NCBI GenBank assembly: GCA_050259235.1
Contig: JBLNAG010000002.1
Coordinates: 62,001 to 126,000 of the forward strand
From: UBA5364 sp050259235
GTDB taxonomy: Bacteria > Bacillota_I > Bacilli_A > RF39 > UBA660
DNA: 64,000 nt
Reading direction: 5' to 3'
Within the stretch, counting starts at the first letter, position 1; each line of letters opens with the position of its first letter. The position numbers and the translations under genes were made by a program. Positions 37,556-45,472 of the stretch are shown here, in pieces. The notes beneath the pieces are model-generated. The model saw only the letters and a list, made by a program, of their open reading frames with translations. It made no database searches and was not told the origin of the DNA.

Positions 37556-38038
37556 CTACATCTCACAATAATTAACAACACCTGGTATACTAACAATATC
37601 TAATAAAAATTGAATTAAAGCAGGGAAAACAAATAATAAAACAGCTGCTGCTAATCTCTTAAAGAATTTTGTTCCTGCTTTTTTAAGTGCATCATTATCT
37701 TGTGAAACAGTAGCTTTAATAAAATCAAGCATACCAAAAATCAAAACAAGTAATGGAGCAAAAATTTTAACATAGCCAAATATCTTGTTTAAAAAAGCTT
37801 TTGTATCGCCACTGATTAATTCATCGCAATTTGCTGCTCCTCCACCTGCTAATACAAATATATTTTTATCAGCAGTTACCAAAATATCATTTTGAATTGA
37901 TACGACTGGTATTGGATTAATAAAGTTATAGCTCTTAATATCTTTCTTTTCTAATGCTTCTATATGATTAACTCCAATAAAAAGCATCACAAAAATAAAT
38001 ATCATTCTTGTGGTTATTTTCTTAACATTTTTACTCAT
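37556..38038 (-). CDS. VirB2-like small membrane protein, secreted-type long form
   Basis: The 160-aa protein has an N-terminal signal segment (about 8-27), a ~45-residue linker with Cys, and a C-terminal two-helix TM hairpin: FAPLLVLIFGMLDFIKA, then KKAGTKFFKRLAAAVLLF. The hairpin is paralogous to that of the 100-aa gene just upstream (VLLVIWGMLDLGKAV...MKRLLAAAIVF). Two TM helices around a short basic loop is the VirB2/TrbC pilin layout. The ATG at 38038 follows TTAGGAGAG; the ten extra upstream codons were rejected. It has its own extended -10 promoter. Confidence 0.7.
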   Translation of the reverse strand: MSKNVKKITTRMIFIFVMLFIGVNHIEALEKKDIKSYNFINPIPVVSIQNDILVTADKNIFVLAGGGAANCDELISGDTKAFLNKIFGYVKIFAPLLVLIFGMLDFIKATVSQDNDALKKAGTKFFKRLAAAVLLFVFPALIQFLLDIVSIPGVVNYCEM

Positions 38039-38073
38039 ATATATCTCTCCTAAATTGTTATATTTCAATAAAC

Positions 38074-38082
38074 ATTATAACA
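38074..38082 (-). promoter_or_regulatory. Extended -10 promoter inside the T4SS block
   Basis: TGTTATAAT on the minus strand lies just after the internal terminator and 35 bases before the ATG of the 160-aa VirB2-like gene. Confidence 0.55.
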
Positions 38083-38121
38083 CAAAAAAAAACAATAATA
38101 AATATTTATTTATTGTTTTTT
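38083..38121 (-). terminator. Internal terminator between the two VirB2-like genes
   Basis: On the minus strand AAAAAACAATAA and TTATTGTTTTTT form a twelve-pair A/T-rich stem around an 11-base loop, followed by more T. It would end or thin transcription after the 100-aa pilin-like gene. Confidence 0.65.
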
Positions 38122-38129
38122 TATCATTA

Positions 38130-38432
38130 CTAGAATATAGCTTCTAAGCATCCAGTATCTCCACCAACTAATTGTACTATAAATTTAACAATTACTATAA
38201 CGAAGAATACGATAGCTGCAGCCAACAATCTCTTCATGAATACTTGTTGACCCTTTTTAATTTCATCTTCTTTTTGTGCAATAACAGCTTTTCCTAAATC
38301 AAGCATCCCCCAAATTACTAAAAGTACAGGAACACCAATTTGAATTGCGGTAATAATATTACGAATAAGACCTGTTATTTCTGTTGGAACTGTTGCAGTA
38401 CCTATTGTACATAGAGTTTGAATAAATCCCAT
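38130..38432 (-). CDS. VirB2/TrbC-like pilin-type membrane protein
   Basis: The 100-aa protein has two TM helices (about 20-47 and 68-90) linked by a charged loop IAQKEDEIKKG, with a Cys near each end (TLCTIG and TGCLEA). This is the size and topology of processed VirB2/TrbC subunits and of the channel-lining proteins of Gram-positive T4SS. SD AGAGGAGG is the strongest in the block and a terminator follows, so it is probably made in excess. Confidence 0.75.
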   Translation of the reverse strand: MGFIQTLCTIGTATVPTEITGLIRNIITAIQIGVPVLLVIWGMLDLGKAVIAQKEDEIKKGQQVFMKRLLAAAIVFFVIVIVKFIVQLVGGDTGCLEAIF

Positions 38433-38498
38433 ATTTTACCTCCTCTGGTTAAATTAATTATATATGAAAATATAGTTATTGTCAATATAATATAACGT

Positions 38499-39464
38499 TT
38501 ACCCTTGTTTTATTTTATCAAAACCCAATTTATTCAGAAAATTTTCTACATCTTCTGACTTCTTTTCACGTTCATCTAATGGTGGCAGATTGTAGAATAC
38601 TTTAAGACGTGATTCATATTCAAAATCCATAACATCTTTTTGAGTAAGTAAACTTTGATTTAATACGATCTTTTTATCCTTAAGTTGTTCTAACACTTTA
38701 CCATTTAACATCATTAATTTATTTAATTTTATAACTGATGGTTCAATTAGATATATAACTTCAGTCGCTAATTCCTCAGCTAAAACACTATTATTAATAT
38801 CCATTAATATTACATCAGCATCCTTGTTTTTTGCAATCATATTTGAAACTTCATTATTTGTAGTGCTTAATAGTGATTTATCTCTGAAATAGACAAAATC
38901 TCTCTTATCAACTTCAATAGCCACTACATTATAATAATTTTCGAGATGTTTTTTTAATATATATATAAGTGATGTTGATCCTGATTGTTTAGTTACATTT
39001 TTAAATCCTATTACTCTAGAACTTTTACTTTCACTATAAATAGTTGCATTAGGTTTAAGAGGATCTCCTGTTGCAACAGGAGTATCTAATTGATGAATAT
39101 GTGCAACATCTCGATAAGAATTTGGATGATTATATAGATACATAATCCCTTCAACATTCTTAGTGAAATTATAAATTCCCATCGATATAAGTTTGGATAA
39201 ATATTCGGCAGAAGTACTTTCTATCGAATCATCCAACAGTAATATTACTTTATCCATATCTAAAGCTATAGATAATTTTTGCAAGTTTTTTATATCTTTA
39301 TAATTTTTTATTGCTGTTATATCTAAAATAATCCTTTGAAAATAGAAATTTTGAAAGGTTGCAATAATTTCTTCAACATCAAATTCTCCATCCATTGTCT
39401 TAATGATTTCAATATCAAGAGATTGTAACATTGACTTATATCGATTTGAAATTATAACATTCAT
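38499..39464 (-). CDS. CpaE/TadZ-like ATPase with degenerate P-loop
   Basis: The 321-aa protein has an N-terminal receiver-like alpha/beta domain (about 1-115) lacking obvious phosphorylation residues. A MinD/ParA-type domain follows. The P-loop region reads VIGFKNVTKQSGSTS (151-165): signature Lys159 is kept, but the Lys normally before the Thr is Ser163. This two-domain build with an imperfect P-loop is that of TadZ/CpaE, which localises Tad pilus machines. The later AD.ILMDINNS strand matches the ParA core. SD AGAAGGTG. It joins the Tad-like and T4SS-like halves of the locus. Confidence 0.75.
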   Translation of the reverse strand: MNVIISNRYKSMLQSLDIEIIKTMDGEFDVEEIIATFQNFYFQRIILDITAIKNYKDIKNLQKLSIALDMDKVILLLDDSIESTSAEYLSKLISMGIYNFTKNVEGIMYLYNHPNSYRDVAHIHQLDTPVATGDPLKPNATIYSESKSSRVIGFKNVTKQSGSTSLIYILKKHLENYYNVVAIEVDKRDFVYFRDKSLLSTTNNEVSNMIAKNKDADVILMDINNSVLAEELATEVIYLIEPSVIKLNKLMMLNGKVLEQLKDKKIVLNQSLLTQKDVMDFEYESRLKVFYNLPPLDEREKKSEDVENFLNKLGFDKIKQG

Positions 39465-39482
39465 TAATTCACCTTCTTTGTT

Positions 39483-39905
39483 TTAAATGTCAATAAATGG
39501 TCTAGTTTGACCAGTTAGTGGAAATTCCACAACGTCTCCGATGACAGGAAATTCAAATGAAATAAAAACTGTTACTGTGTAATAGTAACCTCTAACATCA
39601 CTAAATTTATAAATACAATACCTATAATTACTTTGATTATTAATTGCAGTTTGTCCGTTCAAAGAAGGACATGCTTTTGGAGTCCCTCTAGTTACCTTAT
39701 AACCTGCTTGACTTAAAAGAGTATTTATTTCAGTCCTAACAACACCGTTATTGTAAGTTTCGTACTTTTCAATTATTTCAATAATTCGGGTTTTTATTTT
39801 AAAGGTTTTAGAATAACTAAGTGATCCAACTAAAAGAACAATTAGTATACCCACAAAAACTATAATTAAATTAAATATATATGAATTTGCAATTGATTCT
39901 CTCAT
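39483..39905 (-). CDS. TadE-like pseudopilin, copy 2
   Basis: The 140-aa protein has MRESIAN then one long hydrophobic helix (9-33) and an extracytoplasmic domain with two Cys (ACPSLNG, YRYCIY) about 20 residues apart. The end reads FPVIGDVVEFPLTGQTRPF, resembling TadE/TadF minor pilins. It is paralogous along its length to the next gene upstream, with the same Cys spacing. SD AGGAATG. Likely a minor subunit stabilised by a disulfide. Confidence 0.7.
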   Translation of the reverse strand: MRESIANSYIFNLIIVFVGILIVLLVGSLSYSKTFKIKTRIIEIIEKYETYNNGVVRTEINTLLSQAGYKVTRGTPKACPSLNGQTAINNQSNYRYCIYKFSDVRGYYYTVTVFISFEFPVIGDVVEFPLTGQTRPFIDI

Positions 39906-39921
39906 TTTTTATCATTCCTAT

Positions 39922-40344
39922 CTAAAATCTATATATACGATCTGATTTTGTATAAATAGGTATCTTTATAAAAGTATCAAAAAAAGGAAAATCAAAATAG
40001 ATATAAGTCATAATACCATAACTATAATGTCTATCATCTCCATCATTACTAAATAAGTATACACAATATGGATAATTTGCATCTTGAGCTTGTAGCACCC
40101 CACCATTTCTAGTAGATGGACAAGTTATCTTTGTAGTTGAATATCCAATTGTCTTTAAAGTATCTGATATATTAGTTTTAGCTTTAGTATTATAACCTTC
40201 ATATTTTTCAATTGTACTTATTATCCTATTGTTTACTTTGAAAGCTTTATAATAACTAAGAGTTGCAGCTAAGAATGCAAAAATTAATACAATAAAAATA
40301 ATAATTAAATTGTATAAAAATACACTCCCAATACCTTCTCTCAT
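39922..40344 (-). CDS. TadE-like pseudopilin, copy 1
   Basis: The 140-aa paralogue of the preceding entry has MREGIGS and a TM helix (9-33), then TIEKYEGYN aligned with IIEKYETYN, Cys pair in TCPSTRNG and YPYCVY, and FDFPFFDTFIKIPIY. The two genes are 16 bases apart. The N-terminal Arg-Glu-Gly before the helix is like TadE prepilin starts. No prepilin peptidase gene is in the window. SD GGGAGTGG. Confidence 0.7.
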   Translation of the reverse strand: MREGIGSVFLYNLIIIFIVLIFAFLAATLSYYKAFKVNNRIISTIEKYEGYNTKAKTNISDTLKTIGYSTTKITCPSTRNGGVLQAQDANYPYCVYLFSNDGDDRHYSYGIMTYIYFDFPFFDTFIKIPIYTKSDRIYRF

Positions 40345-40473
40345 TTATACCACTCCCATTAATTATCAGTAAATTTAAATTTACATAACAGATATTGGCA
40401 TAGAGGAAAACATTTGTCCAACGTAAACATTGCACAATTATTTTCTTCTACACCTCTTTTATTACTTCAATAA

Positions 40474-40710
40474 TTATCTATTTGCTTTTGATTCACTTAC
40501 GCAAGTTGTGTATTCTGATGCTGCTGATCCTCCAACTTTTGATGTATCACAAGTTCCACCTGTCCATACACCACCAACATTAGTACAGCATGCTTTTTTA
40601 GATGTATTAGACATCATACTTGTAATAATAGGAGTTACAACAGCTGCAATTACACCTATAAGAATAATAGCTACTACTGTTAAATTTGCTTCTCCAGCTG
40701 CTTCTTTCAT
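40474..40710 (-). CDS. Flp/type IVb-like major pilin with four cysteines
   Basis: The 78-aa protein starts MKEAAGEANLTVVAIILIG, and one hydrophobic helix runs from about residue 9 to 28. The surface part carries CC, GTC and TTC cysteines in about 30 residues. Short length, the N-terminal helix and a location between TadC and TadE-like genes suit a Flp-type major pilin. A possible processing site is after Gly6 (AAG/EANL). It has the best promoter in the block and 129 non-coding bases after it, consistent with high expression. Confidence 0.75.
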   Translation of the reverse strand: MKEAAGEANLTVVAIILIGVIAAVVTPIITSMMSNTSKKACCTNVGGVWTGGTCDTSKVGGSAASEYTTCVSESKANR

Positions 40711-40743
40711 CTTATCACCACCTTCATTATCTTATACAATTTA

Positions 40744-40771
40744 ATTATACCATATAATAACTATGTTTCAA
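40744..40771 (-). promoter_or_regulatory. Strong sigma-A promoter of the Flp-like pilin
   Basis: TTGAAA (40766-40771), 16-base spacer, and TGG-extended TATAAT (40744-40749) on the minus strand, 34 bases before the pilin ATG. Confidence 0.8.
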
Positions 40772-40833
40772 CTATTATTTTCTAACATTTTCCATAAATT
40801 ATGAATTTAATTTACACTTTTTCAAAATAAGAC

Positions 40834-41616
40834 TTAAATTTGCATCATCATTAGCATTGATAGAAGCATCAAAAATATAATACCTCCACCTGTTCCAGCA
40901 AGCATAAGCATTGTTTTACCTTCCATCTTTTCAAGACGTTCCTTATACTTTTGCTCACGTGATTTATTTTGTAATGACGAAACAGTTCTAGAAAACATCA
41001 TTAATTGTTCTTGTTTATTTTCTTGTGAACCAAGACCTAAACGGTAAAGAAGTCTCATCATACGCATTGAATCCCTAACCGGATATTCTTTAGCAAAATC
41101 CATGTATGGATCAACTGTTGAATCACCCGATTCAATTTTAGCTATTAATTTTCTTAATCCAGGTTTAAATATATCTGGCGAAGTTGAAATCGAGCGAGAA
41201 AGAGCTACTGGAACTGTATAATGTTGAATTAATATTTCTAAGCTCTTCAAATAATATGGAAGCATTAAATTTATATGATGTAAATTATTCTTATAATATG
41301 ATTTCAACCCAGAATAAGGTTGCTTAAATACTAAAAATCCAGCAATAACTGCTACTAAAGCATATATAAAACTCATACGTGATAAGAATATAAAGAACAT
41401 TACAACAATTGTTACTAGCCCATTTCTAACTCTTTGACCAAATAATTTCGAAACATCTACATCCCCATTATATTTAACAGTTAATAAGAACTGATAATCT
41501 TCTTCCATTAGAAAATGGAAATAAGGTTCAGAATCCATGATAAATTTTTTTGTATCAATAGCTCGGTTATATTCGAATATAAAAACGACAATAACACCAA
41601 TAAAAACAAATATCAT
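40834..41616 (-). CDS. TadC-like pilus assembly membrane protein
   Basis: The 260-aa T2SSF-type protein has an N-terminal TM (about 1-15), a TM pair around 70-105, the cytosolic T2SSF core with RLLYRLGLGSQENKQEQLMMFSRTV, and a C-terminal TM pair. It is the second of two adjacent platform proteins, as in tadB-tadC; its ATG overlaps the TadB-like stop (TAATG). The platform couples the CpaF motor to pilin polymerisation. Confidence 0.83.
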   Translation of the reverse strand: MIFVFIGVIVVFIFEYNRAIDTKKFIMDSEPYFHFLMEEDYQFLLTVKYNGDVDVSKLFGQRVRNGLVTIVVMFFIFLSRMSFIYALVAVIAGFLVFKQPYSGLKSYYKNNLHHINLMLPYYLKSLEILIQHYTVPVALSRSISTSPDIFKPGLRKLIAKIESGDSTVDPYMDFAKEYPVRDSMRMMRLLYRLGLGSQENKQEQLMMFSRTVSSLQNKSREQKYKERLEKMEGKTMLMLAGTGGGIIFLMLLSMLMMMQI

Positions 41617-42521
41617 TATTCAGCACCCACATTCTCATTATAATATTTTTCACCACTTAATAAGAAATATGTATTTATAAAAACTATACCATGTAATAGT
41701 AATTGAACTTTCCAATCATCAAGCATCTTAATATATGTTTCAATTCCTAATAAAAATTGAATAAGCATTACCATTAAATATAATATTATCCCAAATTGAA
41801 GAAATTTTTTATGGAATGCACTTCTATCCATACGGTCACGATATACATTTTCAACAAGCATGTCTATATCAAGTGACATATTTTCTAATGAATCTCCAGA
41901 ATCCCTAGAACCTTCATTAGTAATTTGTAAGAATAATTGATGCATATTCTTTACAATATAAAAGTTATATTTACTATTCATATATTCGAGCGATTGATTA
42001 ATTGTCCCATTTTCATAAGCCAAATCAATCATAGTTTTAACATCTAACTTAATTGGATCTTCCAAAACTCCAGATTCATATACACCTTCTAAGGCTTTAA
42101 CGAATGATTGAGTTGTTGCAAATTCCATTATGGTATTAGTTGTATATACTTGAATTTGCTCAAATATAAATTCACTATATAATCTCTTACATCTTAAATA
42201 TGTTAGATAAGGGATAACAGTTATTGATAATGTCATGTAGAATAAACATAGAACTAGATTATAGAAATACAAATATGATATGACAGCAGCCCCAGCCGCA
42301 AACATAGCAATTTGAACCACATATTGTCTAGTAGTATATTCTTGTCCTAATTCCTTAACTTTTTCTCTAACTAGTTTAAAGGAATAAGGAGCATATTTAT
42401 CATATATTGTTCCAACTTGTGAAACAATGTATTTATAAACATTTTCTCCAGTATTTTTTCTATATACAGTAACAAATATAGCTACTATACCTATAATAAC
42501 GAAAACAACACTAGTTGACAT
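41616..42521 (-). CDS. TadB-like pilus assembly membrane protein
   Basis: The 301-aa inner-membrane platform protein has TMs at about 2-15, 78-118 and 245-285 and a cytosolic T2SSF domain between them. The NSKYNFYIVKNMHQLFLQITNEGSRDSG part contains the conserved E-G-x-x-x-G-like turn. Downstream of the CpaF-like motor by 17 bases and coupled to the TadC-like gene. SD GAAGGAGGG. Confidence 0.83.
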   Translation of the reverse strand: MSTSVVFVIIGIVAIFVTVYRKNTGENVYKYIVSQVGTIYDKYAPYSFKLVREKVKELGQEYTTRQYVVQIAMFAAGAAVISYLYFYNLVLCLFYMTLSITVIPYLTYLRCKRLYSEFIFEQIQVYTTNTIMEFATTQSFVKALEGVYESGVLEDPIKLDVKTMIDLAYENGTINQSLEYMNSKYNFYIVKNMHQLFLQITNEGSRDSGDSLENMSLDIDMLVENVYRDRMDRSAFHKKFLQFGIILYLMVMLIQFLLGIETYIKMLDDWKVQLLLHGIVFINTYFLLSGEKYYNENVGAE

Positions 42522-42538
42522 ATCAATCCCTCCTTCTT

Positions 42539-43822
42539 TTAAGATATAATTTCAATTTCCGGTTGTTTCACAACAGTTGGATTTGGATTAGGTATTATAG
42601 TTGAATTAGTTGGTACTACAACACCAGGAGTTACAGGTCTTTGCGGCACAACAGTTTGTTGTACAGTAGGTGCTATTGGTATCGTTGGAGTTGAAGATTG
42701 TGATACTACTGGAGTAACCGGTTGTTGAGCAACATTATTTTCAACTACTGGTTGCTTTTCATTTTCTTCAACTTTTATCATACTTTTAGAAACAGATACA
42801 CCTTGACCCTCTAAATAATCAATTAAATAATCACTTGGAGCATTTCTAACGATGCCACCAACTGTAGTTTTTTTGTAAATAGTGTTGTATACAGCTTCGT
42901 TATCTTTTGTAACATAAAATTCTGTAACTTCACCAATTTCACGTTGAAATCTTTGAGTTTCTTTACTTTGATAACCTCTTACATAAACACCAACTTGAAC
43001 ATATCGATAAATTGATTTTAAGAATTGGTCAATTTCTTGATTAGTTTCCAACAAACTATACATACGGTTTGGTATTGATGACGCCTTATCGGCATGAATA
43101 GTTGAAAGAATATAGTGCCCAGAAGAAATAGAATTTCTTACCGCCATAACAGCTTCAGCACTACGAACTTCTGATAGTAAAATCCACTTAGGGTTTTGTC
43201 TCATACAAGCAACTAATACGTCACTATAAGAAGCAATATTATTAGTTTTCATAGCGACGATATCTCTATGTGGAAAAATTCTATCCAAGTGAAGTTCCAA
43301 TGTATCTTCAATTGTAATTACTTTTTCATTTTCCTTTATTTTAGATGCTAGGTATTTAACAAATTCAGTTTTCCCTGAACCTGTTTCACCACAAACAATA
43401 ATATTACAATGACCTTCAACGCATTTCATTAAAAAATCATGAATATCTAAAGTAATATATTTATCAGCAATTATTTTTTCTTTTTCCAAACGAATTTTAG
43501 CTGGTGTCTTACGTAAAACAGCAGCTATTCCATTTTTGGCAACCGAATCATGCACAAAGTTAAGACGTAACTCTGCACTTTCAGCATCTAGTAAGGGATG
43601 GGCCATGTTGAAAGTTTTTCCCATAACATTCGAACATTGAAAAGCCAATTTTTCCATAAATGCATTATTGATTTCGGGCTGTTCAATACGGTAAATACCT
43701 TTTGATAAGGTTTTTAACCATACTTGTCCACCATTACTGTAAGAAATATCAGTAACGTCATCATTTTCAAGAAAAGGAGTTAATGGACCAAAATCAATTT
43801 GCGAGAACATGTTGTCATGCAT
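42539..43822 (-). CDS. CpaF/TadA-type secretion motor ATPase
   Basis: The 427-aa GspE/VirB11-superfamily ATPase has Walker A CGETGSGKT (144-152), the Asp box TIEDTLELHL, Walker B LLSEVRSAEA and the His box SGHYILSTIHAD. It starts with a short N-terminal domain beginning FGPLTPFLENDDVTDISYSNG. The last ~75 residues are a Pro/Val/Gln-rich disordered tail. It drives pilus assembly in Tad systems, and VirB11 in T4SS is a relative, so it could serve both halves of this locus. The start overlaps SD GGAGAA and lies 3 bases after the CpaB stop. Confidence 0.94.
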   Translation of the reverse strand: MHDNMFSQIDFGPLTPFLENDDVTDISYSNGGQVWLKTLSKGIYRIEQPEINNAFMEKLAFQCSNVMGKTFNMAHPLLDAESAELRLNFVHDSVAKNGIAAVLRKTPAKIRLEKEKIIADKYITLDIHDFLMKCVEGHCNIIVCGETGSGKTEFVKYLASKIKENEKVITIEDTLELHLDRIFPHRDIVAMKTNNIASYSDVLVACMRQNPKWILLSEVRSAEAVMAVRNSISSGHYILSTIHADKASSIPNRMYSLLETNQEIDQFLKSIYRYVQVGVYVRGYQSKETQRFQREIGEVTEFYVTKDNEAVYNTIYKKTTVGGIVRNAPSDYLIDYLEGQGVSVSKSMIKVEENEKQPVVENNVAQQPVTPVVSQSSTPTIPIAPTVQQTVVPQRPVTPGVVVPTNSTIIPNPNPTVVKQPEIEIIS

Positions 43823-43825
43823 AAA

Positions 43826-44659
43826 CTATTCTCCGTTCCCTGGATTTACATTTGATGGCTCTTGTGTTTGTTGATCATTATCTTCTTGACCTTCAATCAT
43901 AACTGTATTAGCATTAATAAAATCTTTTAAATATTGAGTACTAACTTGAGTTTGCCCTTCAACTGGAGATACTCCACCATGAGGTACTGGGAATAATACA
44001 ACACCAAAGTTTTGCATATATGATGCTTTTCTTAATAATATATTTATTTCTTCTTTAACACCAAATATTAAATTAGATGGTGTTCTTTCAGCTTCAGTAT
44101 TTTCAAAAACATGTTTCCCAGAACTGTCTTTAACAGCTAAAACTTCAACGTTTTCAATTAATCTACCAACCATTATTTTTCCAGTTGTATCTTCTGCTTT
44201 CATATAGATATCAATCTTATTTCCAGGGAAAATCGAATTTCCATATGTAGTGTCAATAGTAACTGGGAAAGCATAAGGTATTTCCCCTTCTTTTACTTCG
44301 ACGAACGCTGAATCAGGTAATTTATCCTTTTCAATTAATACATCAGTAAAAAACATACTTCCCTTCGGAATTACTGAGTTAACATTTGACCACATTCCAA
44401 TAATACTAGAAGTATATAGTAAAACATTACTTGGTACTGAGATAGCAGGTAATTCAATCACACTAACCATCTTAGAAGTAATTTCTGTTCTTGGTTGAAT
44501 AGTAACATCAGCAACCGGAACTTGTACAGGCTGAACTGCTTTATCTATTTGTGATGTATACCCCCAATACAAAATACCTAAAATAATTAAAACTCCAATA
44601 ATTGTTACAGTATTTTTGTTTCTAACAAATCTTTTAATAGAAATTAACACATTATTCAT
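43826..44659 (-). CDS. CpaB/RcpC-like SAF-domain protein
   Basis: The 277-aa protein has an N-terminal TM (about 17-33), then a SAF domain (VPVADVTIQPRTEITSKMV... to about 110). A beta-rich CpaB C-terminal region follows (GNKIDIYMKAEDTTGKIMVG, NVEVLAVKDSSG). In Tad systems CpaB/RcpC is an extracytoplasmic periplasmic or wall-spanning component. It ends in an acidic Gln/Asn tail. 31 bases after the 136-aa gene. Confidence 0.85.
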   Translation of the reverse strand: MNNVLISIKRFVRNKNTVTIIGVLIILGILYWGYTSQIDKAVQPVQVPVADVTIQPRTEITSKMVSVIELPAISVPSNVLLYTSSIIGMWSNVNSVIPKGSMFFTDVLIEKDKLPDSAFVEVKEGEIPYAFPVTIDTTYGNSIFPGNKIDIYMKAEDTTGKIMVGRLIENVEVLAVKDSSGKHVFENTEAERTPSNLIFGVKEEINILLRKASYMQNFGVVLFPVPHGGVSPVEGQTQVSTQYLKDFINANTVMIEGQEDNDQQTQEPSNVNPGNGE

Positions 44660-44690
44660 TTTCTTTCATCCCTTTCATTCTTATTATCTA

Positions 44691-45101
44691 TTAATGTGGT
44701 GTTTCCAATATTGCATCTAGACGATTAACAATATCAAAATTCATTACTTCACCAACAACATTTCCTTTTTCAGCACTTGAAACTTTCAAGCTTACTTTTG
44801 GAGGTGTTTCATTTATATCATAAATCTCAATTACATAAGTACGCGCTAAACTAGCATTTTCAGCGAATCTTCTAACAAAGTTTTCTACGAACTTTTCACG
44901 ATCAATTCGAATAACTCCATCTTTTCGATAAGCTGCCAAATCAACAGCATCATACATAGCTGCTTCTGTTGTTTCATTCAATAAAACCATATTATGTTCA
45001 TCAGTATTAGTAATTGATTGGAATAGAAAAACAAATAGGATAGCAATTATTCCTATACTAATAATCAATACTGACCAAAACGATTCCTTCACTATTACCA
45101 C
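44691..45101 (-). CDS. Single-TM protein at the head of the Tad-like cluster (DUF5411-like)
   Basis: The 136-aa protein has one TM near the N-terminus (about 9-28) and an alpha/beta outer domain: ETTEAAMYDAVDLAAYRKDGVIRID, FVENFVRRFAENASLART. The pattern recalls a small Bacillota family (DUF5411) and also TadE-type pseudopilins (helix then AA.YDAVD). The GTG start at 45101 has AGAGG unusually close; the next GTG at 45092 would be better spaced. It is first after the extended -10 promoter at 45133. Confidence 0.68.
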   Translation of the reverse strand: MVIVKESFWSVLIISIGIIAILFVFLFQSITNTDEHNMVLLNETTEAAMYDAVDLAAYRKDGVIRIDREKFVENFVRRFAENASLARTYVIEIYDINETPPKVSLKVSSAEKGNVVGEVMNFDIVNRLDAILETPH

Positions 45102-45132
45102 ATTCCTCTCAAACTATCTGTACTTTATTACA

Positions 45133-45141
45133 ATTATATCA
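45133..45141 (-). promoter_or_regulatory. Promoter driving the Tad-like genes
   Basis: TGATATAAT (extended -10) on the minus strand, 32 bases before the 136-aa gene. A weak TTACAC lies 17 bases upstream as -35. Confidence 0.6.
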
Positions 45142-45229
45142 TATTAATGTTCTTTGTGTAACATAAAACCATTTCCAAATACTTTTTTATGTTAGGCAAT
45201 ACATTATTCTAAAAATATTATACATTATT

Positions 45230-45260
45230 ATGATAAAAAATACTATCGTTTTTTTATCAT
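45230..45260. terminator. A/T-rich hairpin in the 260-bp gap
   Basis: TGATAAAAAA and TTTTTTATCA pair around an 8-10-base loop. It sits in the otherwise featureless stretch 45142-45315 upstream of the Tad promoter and could be a weak terminator or a binding palindrome. Confidence 0.35.
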
Positions 45261-45315
45261 TTGGTGTTTTTTTACAGTATTTGATATTTTCATTTTTAAA
45301 TTCCCATCAAAACAA

Positions 45316-45347
45316 AAATAGAGGAATTTAATAATTTCCCTCTATTT
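45316..45347 (-). terminator. Rho-independent terminator after the 1173-aa gene
   Basis: AAATAGAGGGAA pairs with TTCCTCTATTT (one bulged base) and is followed by TTGTTTT on the minus strand. It separates the Cys-rich genes from the Tad genes. Confidence 0.75.
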
Positions 45348-45360
45348 AATTTTTAACACG

Positions 45361-45472
45361 TTACCAAGCTTCATTAGCTGCACAACGTGATGGATTTATT
45401 TGTTTTCCAGATATTCCGCAGCCACTAAATAAATTAGTAAATGAACCTTCTCTTATAAAACCACTTAGACAT
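45361..45472. repeat. 112-bp perfect repeat, copy in protein B gene
   Basis: Identical base for base to 49023-49134, from the stop codon inward, including all synonymous positions; sequence on both sides diverges. Confidence 0.95.

Noticed and set aside
40368..40430. Possible 20-codon Cys-containing peptide after the pilin gene
   Set aside because: The ATG lies about 20 bases from the nearest SD-like sequence and the frame is too short to judge.
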